A stretch of DNA of 11,387 nucleotides, taken from assembly GCA_035649575.1 (NCBI GenBank), contig DASRJH010000211.1, forward strand, positions 1 through 11,387, in the 5' to 3' direction. The position numbers and the translations under genes were made by a program. The notes beneath the pieces are model-generated. The model was not told the origin of the DNA. It worked only from the letters and a program-made list of their open reading frames with translations, and made no database searches. Below are positions 1 through 6,230 of the stretch, piece after piece. The stretch comes from DASVAL01 sp035649575 (GTDB lineage: Bacteria; Planctomycetota; UBA1135; UBA2386). Within the stretch, counting starts at the first letter, position 1. Every line of letters starts with the position of its first letter.

Positions 1-992
1 TGGCGATCGCGGCGGGCGGCGGCGGCATCCTGAGCTCGATGCGCTCGGTGCGGGAGATGGAGCTCGAAGATCTCGCCGAGTGCACGGAGCGCCATCTCTG
101 GGGCTTTGCCGCGCACGGCACGACGACCGTCGAATGCAAGACGGGTTATGGCCTGTCGCTCGCCGACGAGTGCAAGAGCCTGCAGGCGCTGCAGCGCGCC
201 GCCGCCGCCGTGCCGTTGACCTGTAAGCGCACGTTCCTCGGCGCGCACGAGTTCCCGCCCGAGTATCGCGACGATCGCGAGGCCTACGTGCGCCTCCTGT
301 GCGACGAGATGCTGCCACAGCTCGGCAGGCTCGCGGACTACTGCGACGTGTTTGCCGAGCCCGGAGTGTTCGATCGCACGCAGAGCCAGCGCATCCTGCT
401 CGCGGCACGCGCGAACGGGCTGCGCCTGCGCATGCACGCCGACGAGATCCAGCCGATGGGCGGTGCAGAGCTCGCGGTCCAACTCGGTGCCGATTCCGCC
501 GACCATCTGGGCCGCATCTCGGACGAAGGCATCCGGGCGCTCGCGGCGAGCAACACGGTCGGCGTGCTGCTGCCGGGCACGATCTTCTTCCTCGGCAAGC
601 CGTCCTACGCGCCGGCGCGGCGCATGATCGAAGCCGGCTGCGCGATCGCGCTCGCGACCGACTTCAACCCGGGCTCGTGCTACACGCAGTCGATGATGCT
701 GATCGCCACGATCGCGTGTACGCAGATGAAGATGACTGCGGAGGAAGTGATCACGGCGGCGACGATCAACGCCGCGTACTCGCTGCAGCTCGACAAGGAT
801 GTCGGCACGCTGCATCCCGGCAAACGCGCGGACCTCTGTGTGCTCGACGTGCCGAGCTGGCGCGGCATCGGGTACTCGTTCGGCGGCAATCCCGTCGCGA
901 TGACGATCAAGAACGGCGTGTCGATCGTGGCCAACGTGATCGAGCGCAATCCGGACTGGTTCCAGCGCGGCGGCGATCGCACGAGTCAGTGA
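1..992 (+). CDS. hutI: Imidazolonepropionase, C-terminal part (5' end outside window)
   Basis: Hydrolyses 4-imidazolone-5-propanoate to N-formimino-L-glutamate, the third step of cytoplasmic histidine degradation. The frame is open from the left edge (first full codon at base 3), so the ATG at 39 is internal. The residues before it (GGGILSSMRS) match the conserved GGGI-S-(V/M)R segment of the HutI family. Further family motifs are VECKTGYGL, GAHEFPPEY, MHADEIQ (putative metal-binding His codon at 435-437), SADHLG and ATDFNPGS (metal-binding Asp codon at 660-662). About 330 residues are present against about 400 in complete enzymes; the missing N-terminus should carry the HxH metal site of this amidohydrolase-superfamily enzyme. 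The C-terminus looks complete (HPGKRADLCVLD, then the usual final strand). The ftcD gene downstream acts on its product. Identity is secure. Confidence 0.95.
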   Translation, partial: AIAAGGGGILSSMRSVREMELEDLAECTERHLWGFAAHGTTTVECKTGYGLSLADECKSLQALQRAAAAVPLTCKRTFLGAHEFPPEYRDDREAYVRLLCDEMLPQLGRLADYCDVFAEPGVFDRTQSQRILLAARANGLRLRMHADEIQPMGGAELAVQLGADSADHLGRISDEGIRALAASNTVGVLLPGTIFFLGKPSYAPARRMIEAGCAIALATDFNPGSCYTQSMMLIATIACTQMKMTAEEVITAATINAAYSLQLDKDVGTLHPGKRADLCVLDVPSWRGIGYSFGGNPVAMTIKNGVSIVANVIERNPDWFQRGGDRTSQ

Positions 993-998
993 GTCAGT
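983..998 (+). repeat. Tandem 8-bp duplication across the hutI stop codon
   Basis: Two adjacent copies of GAGTCAGT (983-990 and 991-998). The hutI stop TGA (990-992) is formed at their junction. It may be a small slippage duplication; no function is evident. Confidence 0.6.
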
Positions 999-1180
999 GG
1001 GCAGAGCCAGGTGTCGCGCAGTGCCAGGCGACGCGTCTGCGCGGAACTGATGGCTTGGAATCCCTGCCCTGACGCGCGGAAAAGTCCTCTCCCCGATCCA
1101 CTAGGGAGTGCTTCGACGGCATGCCCCCCCTTGCTCTCCTGCCAGCGAAGGAAGGAGACCGGCGCGGTGTCGATCTCAGC

Positions 1181-1250
1181 GGATATCGGAACATGCTATG
1201 TCTACACAATTTGCACTAGAACTGGTTGAACTGGTTGATTTTCTGAGAGA
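1181..1250 (+). promoter_or_regulatory. AT-rich patch with tandem 9-bp repeat before the toxin-antitoxin pair; candidate promoter/operator
   Basis: The 993-1278 gap holds no convincing gene. Within it, 1181-1250 is about 40% G+C (28 of 70 bases), far below the surroundings. It contains two exact tandem copies of GAACTGGTT (1219-1227, 1228-1236), each with the small palindrome AACTGGTT, and an ACAT-GCT-ATGT inverted repeat (1191-1201). Type II antitoxins usually repress their own promoter through such sites, so this is the natural place for the operator. No strong -35/-10 pair could be fixed; TTGCAC at 1211 is the nearest -35-like hexamer. The alternative is that 1198-1278 is coding, because an in-frame ATG at 1198 would extend the antitoxin by 27 residues. 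Confidence 0.35.
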
Positions 1251-1278
1251 GCCCGCCGATGCTGGCGACGAGCGAGCC

Positions 1279-1554
1279 ATGAAGACGAGAGCAGCACCCG
1301 TGAGCGTTGGCGCCTTCGACGCCAAGACCAAGCTGAGTGAACTCCTCGATCGCGTCGAGGCCGGCGAGGTGATCGTCATCACGCGCCACGGTTCGCCCAT
1401 CGCGACGCTGCAGCCCTACGACGAGGCGGTCGATGCGAAGAAGGTCCAGAAGGCCATCGACGGTCTCTTGGAGCTGCGGTCGGAGTTCCTGAAGACCGGC
1501 CCCGGCATGAGCCTCGAGGACATCCGCGCCGCTATCGAAGCAGGTCGCAAGTGA
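1279..1554 (+). CDS. Phd/YefM-type antitoxin of a VapBC-like module
   Basis: A protein of 91 residues that should bind and neutralise the toxin encoded next and repress the operon. Residues 8-46 show the antitoxin fold signature: VGAFDAKTKLSELLDRVEAG followed by VIVITRHGSPIATL, the N-terminal DNA-binding and dimerisation part of the Phd/YefM family. The C-terminal half (charged helix, then MSLEDIRAAIEAGRK) should be the toxin-binding tail. The ATG at 1279 was chosen because family members begin a few residues before the VGAF motif. In-frame ATG 1198 is an alternative that would add 27 residues; neither start has a strong ribosome binding site. The stop codon overlaps the toxin start by four bases (GTGA). 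Family identity is clear; the subfamily name is an inference from the PIN-type partner. Confidence 0.88.
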   Translation: MKTRAAPVSVGAFDAKTKLSELLDRVEAGEVIVITRHGSPIATLQPYDEAVDAKKVQKAIDGLLELRSEFLKTGPGMSLEDIRAAIEAGRK

Positions 1555-1976
1555 GTGCGCGCATCGTCGTCGACGTCTCGGTGGTGTTCGGTTGGGTTCT
1601 GGGCGAGCCAGGACTCTTCGAGCGCGCGAAGCCGGTCCTGCTGGCCCTGAAGAGTGCGCGGATGCTCGGGCCGGCCATCTGGCAGCTCGAGGTCGGGAAC
1701 GTGCTGCTGGTGAAAGAACGCCAGAAGCGGATCGACGAGGCAGGTGTCAAGAAGTGCCTGCGGCTTCTCGAGGATCTGAGCATCGAGGTCGACCTCGGTT
1801 CTGCGACCACCACCTTCGACCGGGTCATGCCGCTCGCGCGGAGGAACCAGCTGTCCGCCTACGACGCGACCTACCTCGAACTCGCGTTGCGGGAGAAGGC
1901 TCCCCTGGCGACCTTCGATGAAGCGCTGCGAGCCGCTGCGAAGCGCGAAGGCGCTGAGCTGTTCGAAGCCGCCTGA
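1551..1976 (+). CDS. vapC: VapC-type PIN-domain toxin (ribonuclease)
   Basis: A 141-residue single-domain PIN protein, predicted to be a magnesium-dependent endoribonuclease that inhibits translation when the antitoxin is lost. All four expected acidic residues are visible: Asp8 (IVVDVSVV), Glu47 (QLEVGNVL), Asp105 (SAYDATYLELA) and Asp123 (ATFDEAL), so the toxin looks intact. Length is typical of VapC. The start is GTG within the overlap GTGA, so translation is probably coupled to the antitoxin and toxin output kept below it. The pair sits as a cassette between hutI and the transpeptidase gene, consistent with later insertion. The RNA target cannot be read from the sequence. Confidence 0.92.
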   Translation: MSARIVVDVSVVFGWVLGEPGLFERAKPVLLALKSARMLGPAIWQLEVGNVLLVKERQKRIDEAGVKKCLRLLEDLSIEVDLGSATTTFDRVMPLARRNQLSAYDATYLELALREKAPLATFDEALRAAAKREGAELFEAA

Positions 1977-2048
1977 GTCCCTCGTTTGGCTGCAATCCTG
2001 TCGACGGAGCCACTTGACCGTGACTCGGGCGCGGGCCAGCGTTCTGTC

Positions 2049-3809
2049 ATGACGACTGTACGCCTCGCAGCGCTCCTCGTGCTTGCGGTCTCGCCTTGTT
2101 CCGTGTTCGCGCAGATCGACCGCATCACGGGACGGCCGTTCGCGACGCGCTCGGAGGTCATCGCGCAACACGGCATGGCCGCGACCTCGCATCCGCTCGC
2201 GACGCAGATCGCCGTGGACGTGCTGAAGGCCGGTGGCAGCGCGGTCGACGCCGCGATCGCGGCGAACGCGGCGCTAGGGCTCATGGAACCCACGGGCTGC
2301 GGCCTCGGCGGCGACCTGTTTGCGATCGTCTGGGATGGCAAGACGAAGAAGCTGTACGGGCTCAACGCGTCGGGCCATTCACCACTCGGCTTGAGCTTCG
2401 ACCAGCTGCAGCGCGAGCTCGAGAAGCTCGGTCGCACCACGATTCCGCAGCGCGGCTTCCTGCCGATCAGCGTGCCCGGCGTCGCGGACGGATGGTTCGA
2501 GCTGCACGGCAGGTTTGGCCGGCTGCCGATGCGCGACGTGCTCGCTCCCGCGATCCGCTACGCGCGCGACGGATTCCCCGTCACCGAGTGCATCGCGCAC
2601 CTCTGGGCGGTCGGCGTGCGCAACGCGAAGGCCGAGCAGCTGCCCGGCGCGTTCCTGCAGACCTGGTGCGCGAACGCAGCCGGTTCGTCGCGCGAAGCGC
2701 TCGTCAAAGATGGCCGCGCGCCGAAGAAGGGCGAGGTCTTCGTGAACCCTGACCTCGCCGACACGCTCTCGATGCTCGCCGCGAAGGGCCGCGATGCGTT
2801 CTATCGCGGCGAGATCGCCGACAGGATCGACGCCTTCATGCGCGAGCACGGCGGCTTCTTGCGCAAGATCGACTTCGAGCGGCACAGCTCGACCTGGGTC
2901 GATCCCGTCTCGGTCAACTACCGCGGCTACGACGTCTTCGAGCTGCCGCCCAACGGCCAGGGCACCGCCGCGTTGCAGATGCTCAACATCATCGAGGGTT
3001 ACGACCTCGCGGCGATGGGCCTGCAATCGCCCGAAGCGCTGCACGTCATGATCGAGGCCAAGAAGCTCGCGTTCGAGGATCGCGCGAAGTTCTACGGCGA
3101 CCCCGAGTTCGCGAAGATCCCGCTCAAGGGGCTCCTGTCGAAGACCTACGCGGCCGAACGGCGCAAGCTCATCGACCCGCTTCGCGCCGCGCGCACCTAC
3201 GACAGCGGCAATCCCGCGCTGCACGACGGCGACACGATCTACCTCACGACGGCCGACGCCGAAGGCAGCATGGTGTCGCTGATCCAGAGCAACTACCGTG
3301 GCATGGGCAGCGGCATCACGGTGCCGGGGCTCGGGTTCACGTTGCAGGATCGCGGCGAAATGTTCGTGCTCGAGCCGGGCCACGCGAACTGCTATGCGCC
3401 CGGCAAGCGTCCGTTCCACACGATCATCCCGGCCTTCGTCATGAAGGACGGCGAGCCGTGGCTCGCGTTCGGGGTGATGGGGGGCGACATGCAGCCTCAG
3501 GGCCACGTGCAGATCGTCTGCAACCTGATCGATTTCGGCCTGAACCTGCAGGAGGCCGGCGACACGGCGCGCTGGCATCACGATGGCTCGTCGGACTACG
3601 ACCACCCGCGCATGCAGGACGGCGGCTTCGTGGAGCTCGAAAGCGGCGTGCCCTATGCGACGTCGCGTGCGCTGGTGCAGCGCGGCCACGACCTGCGCGC
3701 GGGCAACGGCGGCTTCGGCGGCTACCAGGCGATCATGTGGGACAGGAAGAACCGCGTCTATCTCGGAGCCTCTGAGTCGCGCAAGGACGGCCAGGCGAGC
3801 GGGTACTAG
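2049..3809 (+). CDS. ggt: Gamma-glutamyltransferase, exported
   Basis: An N-terminal nucleophile hydrolase that cleaves gamma-glutamyl bonds (for example in glutathione) by hydrolysis or transfer to an acceptor; the precursor normally self-cleaves into two subunits. 586 residues from ATG 2049, chosen because it begins a good signal peptide (MTTVRLAALLVLAVSPCSVFA, cut before Gln), giving a periplasmic or exported enzyme; a further in-frame TTG upstream would bury this signal. The large-subunit hallmarks GMAATSHPLA and GGSAVDAAIA are present, as is the EPTGCGLGGDLF loop. The self-processing site is GDTIYLTTAD, with Thr396 the predicted nucleophile; SNYRGMGSGI and MGGDMQPQGH follow in the small subunit. 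The GGDxQPQGH form is usual in the broader bacterial subgroup rather than close E. coli Ggt orthologues, so the substrate may differ. It begins 72 bases after vapC, and its stop overlaps that of the convergent gene. Confidence 0.93.
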   Translation: MTTVRLAALLVLAVSPCSVFAQIDRITGRPFATRSEVIAQHGMAATSHPLATQIAVDVLKAGGSAVDAAIAANAALGLMEPTGCGLGGDLFAIVWDGKTKKLYGLNASGHSPLGLSFDQLQRELEKLGRTTIPQRGFLPISVPGVADGWFELHGRFGRLPMRDVLAPAIRYARDGFPVTECIAHLWAVGVRNAKAEQLPGAFLQTWCANAAGSSREALVKDGRAPKKGEVFVNPDLADTLSMLAAKGRDAFYRGEIADRIDAFMREHGGFLRKIDFERHSSTWVDPVSVNYRGYDVFELPPNGQGTAALQMLNIIEGYDLAAMGLQSPEALHVMIEAKKLAFEDRAKFYGDPEFAKIPLKGLLSKTYAAERRKLIDPLRAARTYDSGNPALHDGDTIYLTTADAEGSMVSLIQSNYRGMGSGITVPGLGFTLQDRGEMFVLEPGHANCYAPGKRPFHTIIPAFVMKDGEPWLAFGVMGGDMQPQGHVQIVCNLIDFGLNLQEAGDTARWHHDGSSDYDHPRMQDGGFVELESGVPYATSRALVQRGHDLRAGNGGFGGYQAIMWDRKNRVYLGASESRKDGQASGY

Positions 3810-4588
3810 GCGTCGCCTGCCCTGCGACGCCTGCTGTCGTTTTGCCCGTGGACCGCAGCGACGGCTGCGCGCAGCGCCTGCACCTCCTTCGGGGTCAGGC
3901 GGCGCACCTCTCCCTCGCGCAGGGAAGCGAGCTGCAGCGGTCCGAACTTGGTTCTGTGCAGGGTCAGCACGCTCGAACCGATCGCGGCCACCATGCGTCG
4001 GATCTGGCGATTGCGCCCCTCGGTGATCACGAGCCGGAGCATCGTCGAGCCGTCGTCGCCGTGGAGCCGCTGCACGAGGGCCCGCCGCGTCCGGCCATCG
4101 TCGAGCGGCACGCCGGCTGCCAGTGCCGCGATCGCGTCGTCGGCGATCAGGCCCTTGCAGCGCACTTCGTAGGTCTTCGGCAGCTTGCTCGCCGGATCGG
4201 TGAGCTCGTTGGCCAAGTCGCTGTCATTCGTGAACAAGAGCAGCCCCGACGTGTCCTGATCGAGGCGTCCGACCGGGCCGAGCCACGTCATGTCCTCGGG
4301 CATCAGGGCATAGACCGTCGGCCGGTTGCGTTCATCGTTCGCCGTGGTCACGTAGCCGACCGGTTTGTGCAGCATCCAGACCTCCTTCCTGCGCGCGCGC
4401 AGCGACTCGCCGTCGCAGACGACCTTGTCGCGCACGGGATCGATCCACAGGTCGGGGTCGCGCACGACGCGGGAGTTCACGCGCACGCGGCCCGCGGCGA
4501 TGGCCTCACGCGCCTGCGAACGCGAGCACAGGCCGGCGCGCGACAGCATGCGGTCGAGGGTCTTCTTGCCGCTCGGGGACACCCTCAC
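3806..4588 (-). CDS. rluB: RsuA/RluB-family rRNA pseudouridine synthase
   Basis: Isomerises a specific uridine of ribosomal RNA to pseudouridine in the cytoplasm. About 260 residues. An N-terminal S4 RNA-binding domain (LDRMLSRAGLCSRSQAREAI, GRVRVNS) is followed by HKPVGYVTT, the catalytic motif GRLDQDTSGLLLF (nucleophile Asp110 from the GTG at 4588), KTYEV, and the family C-terminal motif EGRNRQIRRM with LHRTKFGPL. The reading frame stays open far upstream as a shadow of the opposite gene, so the start is uncertain: GTG at 4588 or 4582 gives the usual few residues before the S4 domain, while ATG 4549 would cut into it. A basic tail (RRRR) ends the protein. RluB (23S rRNA) is the likeliest member because most bacteria keep one, but RsuA, RluE or RluF specificity cannot be excluded. 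Divergent from ftcD. Confidence 0.9.
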   Translation of the reverse strand: MRVSPSGKKTLDRMLSRAGLCSRSQAREAIAAGRVRVNSRVVRDPDLWIDPVRDKVVCDGESLRARRKEVWMLHKPVGYVTTANDERNRPTVYALMPEDMTWLGPVGRLDQDTSGLLLFTNDSDLANELTDPASKLPKTYEVRCKGLIADDAIAALAAGVPLDDGRTRRALVQRLHGDDGSTMLRLVITEGRNRQIRRMVAAIGSSVLTLHRTKFGPLQLASLREGEVRRLTPKEVQALRAAVAAVHGQNDSRRRRAGDA

Positions 4589-4643
4589 ACGATGGCGCCG
4601 CGCCGCGGCCGGTGCAACGGCGCGAGCCTGCACTGGAAAGGCG

Positions 4644-4672
4644 GACGAACCGCGGATACGCCACGGTTCGTC
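4644..4672. promoter_or_regulatory. 9-bp inverted repeat in the divergent rluB-ftcD gap
   Basis: GACGAACCG (4644-4652) and CGGTTCGTC (4664-4672) are perfect inverse complements separated by 11 bases, with centres 20 bases apart (about two helical turns). It lies in the roughly 100-base gap between the divergent genes and ends six bases before the ftcD ribosome binding site. It could be an operator for a dimeric regulator or a 5' leader hairpin in the ftcD transcript. No T-tract follows, so it is not a terminator. Confidence 0.45.
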
Positions 4673-4677
4673 TTCCC

Positions 4678-4682
4678 GAGGA
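4678..4682 (+). promoter_or_regulatory. Ribosome binding site fixing the ftcD GTG start
   Basis: GAGGA lies eight bases before GTG 4691. The reading frame stays open far upstream, so this site together with the conserved N-terminus decides the start. Confidence 0.6.
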
Positions 4683-4690
4683 ATCTCCAC

Positions 4691-5602
4691 GTGGCCGCCC
4701 TGCTCGAGTTCGTTCCCAATTTCTCCGAAGGCAAGGATCGCACCGTCGTCGACAAACTCGTCGCCGCGATGACCGCGGTGCCGGGCGTCAAGTGCCTCGG
4801 CTCCGAGCTCGATGCGAGCCATCACCGTTGCGTGATCACGCTCGCGGGGCCGGCGCCCGCGATTGCCGAGGCGGCCGTGCGCGGCGCGGCCGCGGCCAAG
4901 ATGCTCATCGACCTGCGCACGCACAAGGGGGAGCACAAGCGGATGGGCGCGATGGACGTCTGCCCGTTCGTGCCGCTCGCGGGTGCGACGATGGCGGACG
5001 CAGTCGACACGGCGCGCGCCGTTGGACGGCGCATCGGCGCGGAGCTCGAGCTGCCCGTGTTCCTCTACGCCGAGGCCTGTACCCGCGAGTCGCGGCGCGT
5101 GCTCGGCAACTTCCGCAACAAGGAGTTCGAAGGTCTGTCGGCGCTCGTCGGCACCGACCCCGAGTACACGCCGGACTTCGGACCCGCGCGCATGCATCCG
5201 ACTGCCGGCGCCGTCGCGGTCGGCGCGCGCAAGTTCCTGATCGCCTACAACGTCAACCTCGCGACGCAGGACGTGCAGATCGCGAAGGACATCGCGAAGG
5301 CCGTGCGCGAGAAGGACGGGGGCTTCAAGAAGGTGCAGGCGATGGGATTCTTCCTCGACGACAAGAAGCAGGCGCAGGTCAGCATGAACCTGCTCGACTA
5401 CGAGACGACGTCGATCCGCACGGTGTTCGATGCCACGGCGAAGATGGCGGCCGCGAAGGGCGTCAAGGTCGCGGAGAGCGAACTGGTCGGCCTCGCGCCC
5501 GCAGCGGCCCTCGATGCCGCGACGGCAGCCCACATCCGGCTGCCGGGGTTCGACCCGAAGGAGCAGATCGTCGAGAGGAAGCTCGAAGCGCTCGGCAGTT
5601 GA
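4691..5602 (+). CDS. ftcD: Glutamate formimidoyltransferase (single-domain)
   Basis: Transfers the formimino group of N-formimino-L-glutamate to tetrahydrofolate, giving 5-formimino-tetrahydrofolate and glutamate, the last step of one route of histidine degradation. 303 residues from GTG 4691. Family motifs are LEFVPNFSEG at the very N-terminus, DASHHRCVITLAG, the folate/active-site region HKGEHKRMGAMDVCPFVPL, HPTAGAVAVGARKFLIAYNV in the C-terminal subdomain, and ELVGLAPAAAL near the end. Length corresponds to the two formiminotransferase subdomains only. The cyclodeaminase domain fused in animal enzymes is absent, so a separate cyclodeaminase must act elsewhere. HutI, which makes the substrate, is encoded on the same strand at the left edge. 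The 9-bp inverted repeat just upstream is a candidate control site. Confidence 0.93.
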   Translation: MAALLEFVPNFSEGKDRTVVDKLVAAMTAVPGVKCLGSELDASHHRCVITLAGPAPAIAEAAVRGAAAAKMLIDLRTHKGEHKRMGAMDVCPFVPLAGATMADAVDTARAVGRRIGAELELPVFLYAEACTRESRRVLGNFRNKEFEGLSALVGTDPEYTPDFGPARMHPTAGAVAVGARKFLIAYNVNLATQDVQIAKDIAKAVREKDGGFKKVQAMGFFLDDKKQAQVSMNLLDYETTSIRTVFDATAKMAAAKGVKVAESELVGLAPAAALDAATAAHIRLPGFDPKEQIVERKLEALGS

Positions 5603-5632
5603 GCCGCTCCCCGAGGAGACGCCGCAGCGGCT
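5602..5632 (+). terminator. Possible stem-loop after ftcD
   Basis: AGCCGCT (5602-5608) can pair with AGCGGCT (5626-5632) across a 17-base loop directly at the ftcD stop codon. There is no T-run behind it, so a classical Rho-independent terminator is not supported; it may only shield the 3' end or be chance in G+C-rich DNA. Confidence 0.2.
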
Positions 5633-5646
5633 GTGGACGCGAGGGC

Positions 5647-5676
5647 TTGGTGCGCACGGGTTTTTGCGAATACCCT
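5647..5676 (+). promoter_or_regulatory. Candidate promoter of the sigma factor/LRR operon
   Basis: TTGGTG (5647-5652) and TACCCT (5671-5676) are 18 bases apart, with an AT-rich TTTTTGCGAA stretch just before the second element. Predicted transcription would begin about 20 bases before the GTG of the sigma factor gene. The match to a housekeeping promoter is partial (-35 three of six). Confidence 0.3.
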
Positions 5677-5702
5677 GGGCGGGCCCCGGGCGATCTCCCA
5701 CC

Positions 5703-6230
5703 GTGCTTGCTCCGTCGACAGCGCCGGCCCGCCGCCAGGGCCTCGATCAGCTCGAGGCCCTCGTGCGGCGGCACCAGCGGCACGTTTGGCGCTACCTGCG
5801 CGCGGTCGGCGCCGATCCGGCGCTCGCCGAGGAGCTCGTGCAGGACGCGTTCCTGCTCGCCTGGCGCAAGCAGATCGTCGATCTGGGCGACGCCGAGGTG
5901 ACCGCGTGGCTGTTGCGCACGGCGCGCTTCCTGTGGCTGCAGCGCGTGCGCGGCAGCCGGCGCGCGGCCGAACGCACGGCGACAGAGGTGCTCGAACTGC
6001 TCGTCGCGCACGGCCTGCCCGAGGCAAGCGACCGCCACCTCGAGGCGCTGCGCGTCTGCCGCGGCGAGCTGGCGCCGCGCGCCGCGCAGGCGCTGGAGCT
6101 GTTCTACGGCGAGGGGATGTCGCGCGAGGCCGTCGCCGCCGCGATGGCGATGAAGCCGAACGGCATCAAGACCCTGCTGCAGCGGACGCGCGAGCTGCTG
6201 CGGCTGTGCATCGAACGGAGGCTCGCATGA
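5703..6230 (+). CDS. ECF-type RNA polymerase sigma factor
   Basis: A 175-residue group 4 (ECF) sigma factor that should direct RNA polymerase to a small regulon. Region 2 covers about residues 15-85: LEALVRRHQRHVWRYLRAV, then DPALAEELVQDAFLLAWRK (region 2.2, core binding) and WLLRTARFLWLQRVRGSRRA (regions 2.3-2.4, promoter melting and -10 recognition). Region 4 covers about 110-172, ending in the helix-turn-helix MSREAVAAAMAMKPNGIKTL and RTRELLRLCIER (-35 recognition). Start GTG 5703 is chosen as the first in-frame start giving a normal length; the frame is open upstream and the ribosome binding site is weak, so the N-terminus is uncertain. It overlaps the next gene by ATGA, so the LRR membrane protein is probably its translationally coupled regulator. 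The exact ECF group is not recognised. Confidence 0.88.
   Translation: MLAPSTAPARRQGLDQLEALVRRHQRHVWRYLRAVGADPALAEELVQDAFLLAWRKQIVDLGDAEVTAWLLRTARFLWLQRVRGSRRAAERTATEVLELLVAHGLPEASDRHLEALRVCRGELAPRAAQALELFYGEGMSREAVAAAMAMKPNGIKTLLQRTRELLRLCIERRLA

Noticed and set aside
1015..1043. Possible terminator hairpin after hutI (CGCGCAG pairing with CTGCGCG)
   Set aside because: The stem is only 7 bp with a 15-base loop and no T-tract; such pairings are expected by chance in this composition.
1108..1197. Upstream part of the antitoxin reading frame
   Set aside because: It is Pro/Arg/Ser-rich, unlike any Phd/YefM N-terminus, and is explained as open non-coding sequence.
2379..3689. 436-codon minus-strand open frame inside ggt
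   Set aside because: It is a shadow frame typical of G+C-rich coding DNA: no motifs, His/Arg/Val-rich composition, and opposite to a well-supported enzyme.
3842..4690. Long plus-strand open frame in front of ftcD, which would add about 280 residues to the protein
   Set aside because: It is antisense to the pseudouridine synthase gene, which carries strong motifs. FtcD homologues begin at LEFVPNFSEG, and GTG 4691 has a ribosome binding site.
4589..5701. Minus-strand open frame extending the pseudouridine synthase by about 370 residues
   Set aside because: It is the shadow of ftcD; the residues are Arg/Asp/His-rich without domain features, and the S4 domain starts next to GTG 4588.
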